The notes under the pieces are model-generated. The model did no database searches and was not told the DNA's origin. It was given only the letters and a program-made list of their open reading frames with translations. This document shows positions 1-10,158 of a stretch of DNA of 64,000 bases, one piece after another; the first letter of the stretch is position 1, and each line of letters opens with the position of its first letter. Origin of the DNA: Adiantum capillus-veneris (Eukaryota > Streptophyta > Polypodiopsida > Polypodiales > Pteridaceae). The stretch lies in contig CM043958.1 in the NCBI GenBank assembly GCA_014529385.2, positions 139,155,398 through 139,219,397 of the forward strand. Reading direction: 5' to 3'. Position numbers and translations under genes: made by a program.

Positions 1-631
1 TACGCCCGGCTCGCTCATCGCATTGGAGATTCGATTGCACCATTTTTATAGGCTTGAGGAGAGCTATGCGACAACACCAAGCATTCCATGCGAGACGAAA
101 CACATGCGCCAATGCACCTACAAGCTATTTGTGGTCGTAAGTGTATCAAATGATGTCTATTTTCAGTGTGTAAGTAGTCATCAAAATCATGGCAACATAA
201 GCTACGCATAGGTACTCATAGATTTCAGTTTCGAGCATTTCAAAATTCTGCTCTGTCTTTATACTCATTTTTTGTAGATGGGTTGAGAGTGAGGGTTTTG
301 AGTTTAGAGGCTTTGGGATAGGTGTATCCTAGTGGGGGGATGGTGCTCCTTAAGTTTCGTACGATTCTGGCATGATTTGATGGGTTTTCTTCCATTGTGT
401 GTATGTAGGTAGGTAGTGTAGTTGAGAGCAATGAGATTCTAGATTGTGGTTTAGTTACCCTTCGAGAGTATTGTATGTGTAGGATGGTCTTATCCTGACA
501 AGCTAAAAAGATTTTCTATGTGTGTCTATCGTGTCATTTGTGTCCTAGATTGACATGCACTTTATCTAGGTTGTGTTGATCTAAGTTGTGTTGCATGCAC
601 TTTATGGGTGGTGTGATTCGCTCCCGCAACA
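1..631 (+). repeat. Probable 3' part of a 5' LTR (gypsy element A)
   Basis: The stretch ends in CGCAACA directly before a tRNA-Asp-type primer binding site, as expected for the right end of a 5' LTR (terminal CA). The left end is not visible and may lie outside the window. No long ORF is credible here. I found no copy of the element-A palindrome in this part, unlike the LTRs of the other subfamilies. The boundary at 631 is well supported; the rest of the extent is inferred. Confidence 0.4.
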
Positions 632-632
632 T

Positions 633-653
633 TGGCGCCACTGCCGAGGATAC
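633..653 (+). other. Primer binding site, tRNA-Asp type (element A)
   Basis: TGGCGCCACTGCCGAGGATA closely matches the complement of the 3' end of plant tRNA-Asp (expected TGGCGCCGTTGCCGGGGATC), with a few mismatches. It starts one base after the LTR terminal CA and fixes element A on the plus strand. tRNA-Asp priming is known in non-chromoviral gypsy lineages such as Athila. Confidence 0.7.
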
Positions 654-1186
654 AAGGACTTAGGTAGGTATTCCTACTAACACTCGTGTAATGGTTGCTT
701 GCTTTAGTTTTAGCTAAAGAAAGCATTTTTTTCAAGTGGATGCGGAAAAAGTTATTTCGAGATCAAGTGGATAGCCAGGAAGCGTGTGTCTTGCTGAGGG
801 TCTGCGACTAGGTAGATTTAGTTAGGATTTGTAATATTCGTGGTAGATTAGAGTAGTTGGTGGTGGTTGAGTGATTTGTGAGGTGATAAAAGCGTCTGCT
901 AGACCGTGTGTGGCATTGAAGCGTTTTTCTACTCATAGATGCAAAATCCCTTATGATGTGTAGAAGTAGATTTAGGTAAGTGATCTGATTCTAATCTAGA
1001 GCTATTCATTACTAATTTATTTGTTGATGTGCTTGTTTGCATTTGAAATCATGAAAAAGTTTGTTTTTGAGGGTACAAATGCATTAAACAAGCTTCTGTT
1101 GATAATTTTTCATGATTGATTGGTGTTGTTCATATAAGAAGGCATGTGAAAGGGTTCTATGAACTAACTAAAATTTTGTAAACTTG

Positions 1187-2917
1187 GACATTATACACGT
1201 ATAATGTCTCAAGGAGCATCTAAATACCGAATCTAAAAATTCTGACTGCACCAGTGTGTCTAAAAAGGGTGTTTTACTCTCAGCATTAAACAAGCTTCTG
1301 TTGATAATTTTTCATGATTGATCGGTGTTGTGCATACAAGAAGGCATGTGAAAGGGTTCTATGAAGAAAAACTGAAATTTTGTAAACTTGGACACTATAT
1401 GCGTATAATGTCTCAAGGGGCATTCGGATACCAAATCTAAAAAGTTTGACTGCACCAGTGTGTTTAGAAAGGGTGTTTTAGTCTCAATACAGATTGAAAC
1501 CAGAGTTTTGACCAACTCTAGACACCCAAAAGACAAAAGACCGAGTGTCAAAAATGGAAAAAAGAGAAACTTTTGATTTTGAGCACATTTTTAGATGAAA
1601 ATTGGAAGAAGTGCTTAAAAACCAGTACTTCAAACTTGGGGATGCTTGTGAATGAATTCTGTCCAAAAATTCATCAGCAGACATCATACGCGTATGATGT
1701 CTGAGGGGCAATTTTGGCAGCAAATTTAAACTTTTACATCCATCTTCTGCCTATTGTGATGAGCACATACACCACATTTGATATCATTTGGGCTTATAGA
1801 TTGAGAGTTAAGGGGATCTTACTCTTTCAGGGGATTTCCTTGTCAAAAATTGATGATTTTGTGCATTTTTTACATCCAAAATTTGATGTGAGCACATATT
1901 CTTGTTGTACACTCCAAGGGGCACCTATGGAAGAAACAAAAGTCCATGGACATCATACACGTATGATGTGTTAGAGGCCAAATATGAGGTCAAAAGTTAC
2001 AATTGAGTGCACCCTTGTGATCTACAACATTTAGGGAGTATATGGGCCAAATTTCATTGAATTTGAAGCATTTTTTAGCTTGCAAATACCATAAGACAGA
2101 TCTAGGCAAAGTGTTTGCTTGAATTGGCCATAAATTGCACAAAAATTGGTCGAATTCAATTTTGGAAGTTGTTGTGAGTTGCCAGTGTAGTGAGGAACCT
2201 CTGGAGTGAAATTCACTTCATTCTGATCAAGTAGACATCATATGCGTATAATGTCTAAAGGGCACTTTTAGAGACCAAATTGAGATCTGAGCGTACCAGG
2301 GTGTTAAGCATCACAAGACAAGCTGACATACCAAATTTTGTCAAGATCTGAGCACATAGACATTATACACATATAATGTGTCATGCCAAGATCTGAAAGT
2401 CAAATTTCACTTTTGACCACATAGGAGGGTTGGAAATGATGTTTTAAGCCTATTTGCAAAATTTCATGTCATTCTAAGCCAAAAGTCTTTATACGCATAT
2501 AATGTCTTAGTAGCCATATCTGGGTCAAAACAAACATTTGGGCATACCTCAATATCCTAGAGCATAAAAGAAGTCCCTAGTAAAAATTTCATTGCATTTG
2601 GAGCTCATTTGAGCTTGTAAAGGCCAGAAGACAGATCTGGACAGATTCATTCTTGTATTGATCATAACTTACCCAAAAAATGTCCAAATTGAACTTTGAA
2701 AGTTGCTGAGAGTTGCTTGAGTGATAGAGAGTCAGTGGGACAAAAGTCACCTCATTCTGCCACAAAATACTTTATACGCATATAATGTCTCAAGTGTCAA
2801 AATAAAGGTTAGGATCATAAACTGAGACTTGCAATGGGTAGAAGAGATTGAGGGGAGTCTATAGTTTAAGTTTGGAGCAAATCTACGACAGGAGACATTA
2901 TACGCGTATAAAGTCTT
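1187..2917 (+). repeat. Palindrome array A (5' untranslated region of element A)
   Basis: Nine copies of a palindrome with consensus core ACATCATACGCGTATGATGT (or ATTATACGCGTATAAT) start at about 1187, 1391, 1678, 1950, 2233, 2359, 2485, 2771 and 2894. The copy at 1678-1703 is a perfect 26-bp inverted repeat. Spacings are 204, 287, 272, 283, 126, 126, 286 and 123 bp, so a period near 285 bp or under half of it. Sequence after each palindrome is related between copies (a 'GGGGCA...ACCAAATCTAAA' type start), showing degenerate tandem units. The array lies between primer site and gag debris, so it would be in the genomic RNA leader. Function is unknown; no ORF spans it. Confidence 0.9.
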
Positions 2918-3241
2918 CAGGCATAGGTTGAGTGAGAAAAAACTATTTTGGCCATAACTTGAGCTTTCGGTATCGGATTCAAAAACTTTTTTGATCAAAA
3001 TGAAGCTCCAGAGTAGCTCTACAAGTTTCAGTGTCAATCCTAAACAACAATAAAGACCCCTATCCCCTATGGGGTCATTCATTGTTGTTCATTGCTCGAA
3101 AGAAAGTTGTTTAAGGCCTCAAAATTCATTCGACGTTAGAGACAATTTGAGAGAATTGTGAGAAAACGGTCACGGTTTTGGACATAGTTTTGACTTTTCC
3201 CTAACCAAAGCACTTGGTATAAGTCTTATTACATCAAGCTA

Positions 3242-3720
3242 ATGCTACTAAGTCTAGAGATCATATTCTCTTTAGAGTCAAACTCAGCTTACACAAGCTT
3301 CAAGATCCCAACGATAGAGGAGCATCTATCCTCAATGGATCTTCCAAACTTGCAATTGATAAAGACCAATTTTGTAGAGAGAGTTTGGATGATAGGTCAT
3401 GAGAGTGAAGGACTGTATAGCACATATGCATACAAATCATGTAGTGTAAGAGATGGAGTTGATGGGTGATTCAAGGAACAAATGTAGCACATGTGACATC
3501 AAAGGACATCTCAATAGCCTCCACATTTCCAAGAAGGGTTTTCAATGTAGAAGCTTGTCCACTCATACCTTACTGTGTTGAGTGCGTGAGTGTCTTTTGG
3601 ACTTCCTCCTTCACTTACCACTATACTACAATGACTTCGACTCTTATGCTCACCTATACCAACATGAGCGATACACGTAATTATGCTCAACTCTTCCAGC
3701 TTGAGCAATACCTAGAATAA
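3242..3720 (+). pseudogene. Decayed gag fragments of element A
   Basis: Short plus-strand reading frames follow the palindrome array where gag is expected. In one frame near 3483-3560 a partial zinc knuckle can be read (C-x2-C-x4-H with the last Cys displaced), preceded by a segment with WMIGHESEG. The frame is broken several times and no full capsid domain is legible. From 3721 to 3878 I see nothing further; sequence then passes into the minus-strand element I. Assignment as gag rests mainly on position and the knuckle-like motif. Confidence 0.35.
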
Positions 3721-3878
3721 TTAAGACACTTAGACCACAAAGAATATTACATGAAGGTTTGGGACTAGCACCTCATTTATTTAGTGGCTTAGCTACCCCA
3801 CTCTGACTTTTATGCCATGTATTTTTAATGGCGACTTGGACTTACCTCTTCAAGGCTAGAAACCCAATTCCATAAGTT

Positions 3879-5033
3879 CTAGAGATTTAGGCCTCTTCCA
3901 TTGTGTTGGTCTTTGTATGCCACCATTTTGTCGAGTAGGTTGGAATATTTTGGCTCCTCTTGACTTGCTTGGTGTATGTTTACACTGCTTTGTGAAACAA
4001 GTCCTCCAGATCTTGTAGGGACTGATGTAGCCTTTGGTTTATCTTGCATGAGAAGCGGTTGAATCTGTGTGTGTGTTATTTGTGATTGAGTTTCCACTAG
4101 AGATTTTGAAACCCATCCTGTTTTTGGTCCTTGGGTGACCTTATTTGGCATTTTACCTTATTCTATAGTTTGATGGACACTAGGATTTGGTATCTATACC
4201 TGATGATTTTCATTGTAAAAGCCTTGCTTTTGCAGTTGAAGACAAGGTATCCAGAGGTTGTCGTAGCCTTGGTTGCAATTGCATTTTGTTGGCTCTTGGT
4301 TGTCATTGCTTGCCTTGTGCTGTATGATTTCTCTTGGTTGTTCAAGATTGAGCTACAATTTTTGGTAACCATATTTGAGTGCTACCTGCATAAAATCCTT
4401 GTGCTTCGAGTAACTTGACTGGAATTATCTGCTGCTGCATCTATTTGTGTTGGGTATCTTTGTTGAAGTCTGACTTTGACACCCATACTTGTCGCATTGC
4501 TTGTTTCTTTGATCTTTTCTTTTGCCTATTGTGGTTGTTCTTTCTCTTGCTAGAGTTGTTTCTCTTTTGTTTATAGCGCGTCTTGTTCTTTGTAGAACTT
4601 GTTGGTTGAGGTGAGTAGATCTAGGCTGTTACTTTAGGCTTTTTGGCCCAAACATAGCGTTTCCTTGGAATTAGCCCTGAGCAATGATTGACTCATTTGA
4701 TGCTACCCACCCTGTCACTTTTTGTTGTTGAGACTGAACTTGTGCTTTATGTATCCAAACAGGGTCTTTGACTTTGATGTGCTCTTTGGATACGAACACT
4801 TGGTTGATTCCCTTTGCCTTCTTCTTGATTCTTTTTTGTGATAAAAACTTTGGTTGATAGACTTTTTGTTTTGGTTTCCATTGCAGGGTCGATGGTTTGG
4901 ATATAGATGTAGACGCTACACGGGAAGTTTGATGGAATCTCGTTGACGGTAAAGTCATCTTGCAAGGTTGATCTTCTTCAGTATTTCCTTTAGCTTTACC
5001 CTTTTCCACGATGGTCGGAGATTCTTTCTCCAC
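3879..5033 (-). pseudogene. Tail with repeated W-x-P-K-like motifs (element I)
   Basis: Two minus-strand frames (5033-4671 and 4151-3879) form the far 3' coding part of element I. The protein is lysine-, serine- and glutamine-rich, with repeated motifs of the form aromatic-x-(P/S/H)-K: QWKPK, VYQPK, VFVSK, VWIHK, GWVSK, spaced by roughly 10-40 residues. The same kind of tail follows the protease in elements B, E and H, so it is a family feature and not chance. I know no function; the basic low-complexity character would suit nucleic-acid binding or a nuclear role. Frameshifts and stops separate the pieces. Confidence 0.5.
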
Positions 5034-5120
5034 ATGGGTTTGAGAAGATTCATGGACTCTTACAGTTGTTATTGTTGTTGTTATTGAAGCTTTTGATTGT
5101 TGTCAAAAGAAGATGTTCCT

Positions 5121-5878
5121 CTAGCTTTCTGTCAGGACCAGACTCTCTCCAAAGCTAGGAATCGACATTTTTGAACTTGTGTACACGATGTCCGCTAGCT
5201 CTTTGATTGGTGGCTTTCCCATTATGATCCACGTTCCATAAGTCATTAGATTCTTTATCGCTTTTGGATATATCACAGTTGAACATGTTATGTTGAGTCT
5301 TGTTTCTCCACATATGCTAAATTTGATTGTCATAGGAGACAATTTCTCTTCTTCCTTATTCCTATTCTTGTCTTGATCTTGCATTTGTTGAAGATTTGCT
5401 GTTGAACTTGGAAACTTTTCTCCTTCATCTGCTTTCATTTGCACTTTTTCTGGAGTCGGCTTTTTTGAAATAGCTTTTGTCGATTCTTCAGGTATGTCAA
5501 TGATGACATATTCTCCTTGTTGCTTTTCTTTCTTCATGTTCACTTTGACATCATGCTCCATGATGTAGCTATCTGTTTCACCTTTTTTGATTTCACACTC
5601 ACAAACCTTGTTAGCTTCCTTCAACACCTTTATCATAAATCAGGGAATTATATCATAGCCATCTTCATCGCAAAATTTGGTGTTGGTCGCCTCATTTACA
5701 CAGACATCAAGAGTCGCCAGTATTTGATCCCATCCAAAGGGTTCAAATATAACTCCTCTAGGAATGGTTCCTTAATATAAGCTTCATCTTCTACTGAAAG
5801 CTTTAGGATGCAATCTTCCTTTCTAAGACTTCCGCACTTCAAAGCTCCGCACATCCCAATATGCGCTTTGTTTTGCAA
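5121..5878 (-). pseudogene. Post-protease linker region (element I)
   Basis: Minus-strand frames 5878-5696 and 5636-5121 lie directly downstream of the protease. Conserved words shared with element B (32.34-32.73 kb) are G-A-x-x-C-G-S-L followed by E/D-C-I-L, then a C-D-E-D-G-Y-D word read near 5690-5640 in a broken frame. The second frame ends in a structured-looking stretch (MTIKFSICGETRLNITCSTV) that could be another beta-rich domain. No enzyme signature is visible and no reverse transcriptase follows. It is annotated only as a conserved linker of this non-autonomous family. Confidence 0.45.
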
Positions 5879-5940
5879 CCAAGCAGGTATCTCGGTTTCT
5901 TGTTCAGTTGTGGGGTGTAATTCTTCCCACGGGGTTCACT

Positions 5941-6300
5941 CTATATCTCTATAACTTTGATCCTGTGATCCTTGTGTCTTAAGTAGATATAGTCATAGCC
6001 CCAATCTTGTACCATTTTGAGCTGATGCATAAATAGTCTGTCCAATATGATATCAAAATTGCCGCTCTCATTGAAATTCATAATAGCGAATGTGTGTTCA
6101 TATGCGATTCCGCAAGAGGTTAAAGAGGTTACTACAATTTGCTCCAAAATGCCAATAGGTCTCTCCGAGTACCCATCCGCTAATTGAAGTTTCATTCTAG
6201 TTTTTCTTAGAGCAGGCTTTTCCCATTTTTCCCACATTGCTTTGGTGGCTATGGCAATTTCAGCTCCACTATCCAATATTGCTACCATCTTTACTTCTTT
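5941..6300 (-). pseudogene. Retroviral-type aspartic protease (element I)
   Basis: The frame begins MVAILDSGAEIAIAT, with the catalytic D-S-G-A motif of pepsin-like retrotransposon proteases near residue 6. It ends with a DIILDRLFMHQLKMVQDW segment that matches the 'ILG.PFM..L...QDW' flap/C-terminal region of the family (Gly changed to Asp). Such proteases act as homodimers to cut Gag and Pol. Length, about 115 residues, suits a protease monomer. It follows a basic coiled segment and gag; the join to the upstream frame (6517-6269) lacks about 200 residues present in element B, suggesting an internal deletion. The catalytic Asp is intact here but mutated in B. Confidence 0.75.
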
Positions 6301-6680
6301 CTACTCCATAGGCAAGGTTGTGTTTGTCCACCAAGACTAAACCTCCAGAGTTAGTCTTTGACTCTTTAGGTCCCTTTGCGTTTTTCTTGCTTTCTTGCTT
6401 TTGTCTAAGCTGTTCTCTTGTTTGATTCAGTTCATTTTCCAAAGCAGCTTTCTCTTGTAGCCTCTTTGCTTTCATTTTGTCCCTTTTAGCTTTCCACGAT
6501 TTTCTTCTCGTTCTCATCGATAAGTTTTTGATTTCTGTTTGAACACACAGTGTGGCTTCCTCCTCAACGACTGCATTTTTGGCAGCTTCTTGAGCTTGAG
6601 CTCAAGTCATTACCTTTTAAGGAATGGCGGGTTCTACCTCGAATCCGCTTGAAGAAGGCATCACACCTAAAATATTCATT
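6269..6680 (-). pseudogene. Basic coiled-coil segment and conserved VMPSSS motif (element I Gag C-terminus)
   Basis: A minus-strand frame contains SWKAKRDKMKAKRLQEKAAL followed by glutamine-rich helix, homologous to SWKARKARMKSRREREKKFL in element B. Just upstream in broken frame (about 6740-6620) reads KGKAIMNILGVMPSSSGFE, matching NKGKIVVNVVQVMPSSSSES in the Gag region of element C. The segment is probably the C-terminal, nucleic-acid-binding end of the Gag polyprotein between zinc knuckle and protease. Confidence 0.5.
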
Positions 6681-6824
6681 ATTGCTTTCCCTTTGTAGTC
6701 TGGTTTTTTAGCACAGTGTTGGCGTAGATGGTCTCTCCCACAACCGTCCACAGAATACAAATAATTCTACTTGTGGACCCTTATTTGGACAGCTTTGTGC
6801 CCAATGCTCACCTCTGCATTCATA

Positions 6825-7926
6825 TCATGGACCTTCTTGTTTCACAACTGGCGATCCAGCTAATGGTTTTTCTTGCCTGGTAAGAATGTTCTTTGAACCA
6901 TACTCCTTATTGGCTATAAACATGAGCATATTCGCATCCATGGAGTACTGATTTCTTTTAGGTTGTGGCACATGTTTTGGCTGAGTGTAGTTGGCTACAA
7001 ATCTACCATCATTTTGAAGAGGTGGTTGTTGCCCTAGCATATGTTGCAGTTTTGGTTGAGTGTTACACCATGGAGTGGGGTGATCCCCTCCACAGGTATT
7101 ACATCTCCTCAATTGAGGTTGTCGTACATTCAGGTTTTGTTTGTAGCCTTGGTTTATTCTTCTAATTACACCCTCGACCACTTGACCAATGATTGGTTCC
7201 CAAGGAGTTTGAACATTTGTCTTTGTTGTTAATTCGCTATTTGAAGGTGAGGCACTACTAGTCACTTTTTTTGTATCTTCTGTCTCCTCTCCGTAGGCCT
7301 TACAATTGTCAACTAGATATAGAGCTTCTCTAGTGACTTGCTCAAACGTTGTGCATCCTTTTAAAAGTAGGTCCTTTTTGAGAGTTTCATTCACCAAGCC
7401 CTCTATGAAGAGAACTGATAGCATCTCATCTTGTGGTATCTCTCTCAGAGGACATCTCTCTATGTATTGTTTGAAGTGAAGCAAAGCTTCCTTCACTCTT
7501 TTGTTTGTTTTTTTGTTTAAAAGCGTAGATGTATGACAATGTGTTATGTTTGATTCCCCTTTTTGAGAACTCGTCTACAAATTCATGTAAGAGTTGTGCT
7601 ATGTTTAGAAATTCATCTCTATTCAATGGTTGGAACCAAGATAAGGCTGCTCCTTCCAATGTCAACCCAAATCCCTCATACTGAGTATGGAAATCTGCAA
7701 TCTGTTCATCCCTCAAAACTTGTTTGAAGAGAGAGACATGAGCATATGGATCCACTAATCCATCGTATTTTATTTTTGACACATTGAGCCACTTGATATG
7801 GTCTTAATCATTGTGGTTCAATCACCAATCTAACCAATTTGTGGTCTCTTGCAAAGACGTCTCTCATCCTCTCCTCTAGTCTTGGAGAAAATCCCGATGG
7901 AATCTTCTTTGATGTGTATTCCGACA
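6825..7926 (-). pseudogene. Gag polyprotein (element I)
   Basis: The frame starts at an ATG near 7926 (MSEYTSKKIPSGFSPRLEER) and, after a frameshift near 7800, runs through a capsid-like gag domain: DPYAHVSLFKQVL, FHTQYEGFGLTLEGAALSWF, DEFSKRGIKHNTLSYIYAFK, then IERCPLREIPQDEMLSVLFI. This is the Retrotrans_gag pattern of Ty3/gypsy elements. A zinc knuckle variant (C-N-T-C-G-G-D-H-P-T-P-W-C, C-x2-C-x3-H-x4-C) lies near 7080. Gag would form the virus-like particle and package RNA. A second frameshift splits the protein near 7430-7490. Homologous gags occur in elements B, C and the 61-62 kb element. Confidence 0.8.
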
Positions 7927-9040
7927 TCTTTCTTTACTAAAAGTAAGTACAGATCAGAGTATCCTTGTACATATATCTCTCTAGGTCACTTGGATTGACA
8001 AGTTTGTACTCTCTCCATACTTATCTACCATCAAAACTTGCACTTCATGGGCATCTGTATATGTGAATGCATAAAGGTTCTTATCGGTGGTCAACTCTCT
8101 AGCATTGGCTTCCACACACTTTAGAATATACATGGATCCCCGTTTGTGAATCTTTATATGCCCTCATGAGCATAATCTGTAAGCACCTCCATGGATTCAT
8201 TGGATTTTATGAATCTCACATTCGGTTTGTCGATTTTTCATGTCTTTGAGTAGAGTAGAGAACCCTGGTAGTGGATGATTTGTCATGTTTGAAGCTCACT
8301 CAAAACTCTCAAGATAGCCCTTGACAAACCCACTTTGTCTTAGTGCAACTTATCCCCTTTTTGGCCTTGGTGAGGTCTCTCAAAAGTCAAGAATCTGTGA
8401 CTCTTTCGGTTTTTGAAACTAGTTCTGGGTGCCCTAAAATTTTGGATTCAGGAAACCGAGAAAAATTCAGCTCTTAATGGAGTGCCCTTGAGTTTAAGTG
8501 TTGTTTCTACGTTTACGAACACTAATGGGATGCTCACAAACACTAATGGAACGCCTTCATTTTTTTCCATGAATAAGAACCTTTGATAAATGCCCCCTAA
8601 CCCTTTCTTTACCTTGGATTTTTTTTCATGAATAAAGGTTTAAGAGTCTTTAGTAAATTCCCCCTAACCCTTTCTTTACCTTGGATTTTTTCAAAAACTC
8701 ACCTATAAAACCTCACATCACGCCGCGGGGCTCCATGCAGTTTGCTCGTCCTCTTAATCCTCCCCCCGAGTACAAATAGCCCCTTAAAACCACTTTATTA
8801 AGCCTTACTCTGACAAATTAGCCCTATGTTCGTCCTACCCTACTAACACTAGACCGTTGGCTCCCTCACACACAGTAACATCCCCTTCGTGGCTTCCTTC
8901 TCGCCTTCCAGCACTCCCACCTTCATCCCCTCTATCAAGCCTTCTCCCCATATCCACTAAGCTCTCCTAACACGCTCTGCTAACACACTTTTCCCTCGCG
9001 TTCTGACTATCATTTCTGCCTTTCTGCTCGCACGCTATAC
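7927..9040. other. Upstream part of element I and unassigned sequence
   Basis: On the minus strand between about 8330 and 7950 a broken frame includes MYILKCVEANARELTTDKNL and TYTDAHEVQVLMVDKYGEST, which may be the N-terminal Gag extension seen also in element C. A 31-bp sequence (CCCCCTAACCCTTTCTTTACC and following bases) is repeated at about 8594 and 8660, 66 bp apart. No LTR, primer site or palindrome array could be identified for element I. From about 8700 on the plus strand becomes C-rich and G-poor. Confidence 0.3.
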
Positions 9041-9043
9041 ACG

Positions 9044-9683
9044 CCCTTCCGCTCACATGCTATACACACCCCCACCGAGCGATTACACCCAACTGCGACA
9101 GCTACTTTCATGCTTCTCTCTCTTGCGCCAACCACCATCACAATCGATGTAACACCTGCAACCTCACAATTCTAAGGGCGGTTACAGACTGGCTGCCCAA
9201 ACTTGGGCGGCAGGTACGTGAGCTGAGCTGGCCGCCAGATGCCAAAAGATTATTCGCTCCGTGAGATGCGTGCTGGACAACTCCATGGACTGCCAAGCTC
9301 CCCCGCCCATCCACGGGCAGGGGTTGAACCTCAGGCCCCACCTTAAAAGACAAAGAACGTAACCAATAGAACACGGCTGCTCTACATGTAAGTGGGGTCG
9401 CTTTTATTGATATAAGACGTCTTGGGCATAATCATTGTGTAAAGCCTCCCCGCCCGTCCCCTGAGTGGATGGGCAGAGGCTTCGGCAGTCTGTAACCGCC
9501 CTAATCCATATCAAACTACAGGTTTTTTTAGCGTGCTATACACACCCCCACCGACTACACCCAGCTACTACATCTACTTTCATGCTTCTCTCGCCTGCGC
9601 CAACCACCCACACTGAACCCGCAGCCTGTAACACCCACATCCTCATAGCTCTAATATGTATCAAACTACAGGTTTTTTTAGCG
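9044..9683. repeat. Tandem duplication of about 150 bp, first copy interrupted by a MITE
   Basis: Two related copies can be aligned: 9044-9175 plus 9505-9533, and 9530-9683. Both contain 'GCTATACACACCCCCACCGA', 'CTACTTTCATGCTTCTCTC', 'GCGCCAACCACC' and end with 'TCAAACTACAGGTTTTTTTA'. The first copy is split after CTAA by the 326-bp inverted-repeat element; the second is continuous there and so shows the ancestral empty site. Confidence 0.75.
9176..9501. mobile_element. MITE, PIF/Harbinger (Tourist-like), 326 bp
   Basis: The element has perfect 16-bp terminal inverted repeats GGGCGGTTACAGACTG / CAGTCTGTAACCGCCC and is flanked by the 3-bp target duplication TAA (9173-9175 and 9502-9504). A 3-bp TWA duplication with ends starting GGG is characteristic of PIF/Harbinger transposons and their Tourist MITEs. 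The duplicated copy of the host sequence (9652-9654) has a single TAA at the same place, an empty site. The element encodes nothing and would depend on a transposase in trans. Its minus strand contains a tRNA-like stretch with A-box- and B-box-like motifs (see findings). Confidence 0.85.
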
Positions 9684-10158
9684 CTGCATAGCTAGTGAGG
9701 GTTCAAGAATTAGCATCCCAGTAGCAACACATTATGCTGCAGCCCATCCCTCACCACCTGCTCGCATAAACTGTCATACTGAAACCTCACCTCTGGCTCA
9801 CCTTACCCCTCCAGAGCACTGTTGCACCTCCTCGTGCTACCACACAAACCTACACTTTTGCATCTCCGGGCTACACTACGCAAACTCACACCTAGGGCAC
9901 TACTACATCTCCAAGCACCACTGCATCTCCTAGCTACAGTGCATAAACTTATGCTGCTGCATAATCCTCACTACTGCATATCCTGGCCACACTTCACAAA
10001 CCTACACAGGGAGAACTTAAACGTCCCACCAACCCGAAATGTCCATGGAAAGGAGAAGCAAATCGTCATCAAGCGGGTACCTCGACTCTGCAGCTCGACA
10101 ACGACAACAACGACTTTGACCTCGGGCCTCTTCTAAATAGTTACTCACCAACAACGGG

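Noticed and set aside
1187-2917. CRISPR-like array
   Set aside because: Repeats are palindromic and regularly spaced, but spacing is over 100 bp, the intervening sequence is itself repeated, the repeats vary, and the context is a plant retrotransposon.
8593-8690. CCCCCTAACCC words as plant telomere repeat
   Set aside because: Only two copies in a 66-bp duplication and not (CCCTAAA)n; no telomeric array is present near the Penelope-like element.
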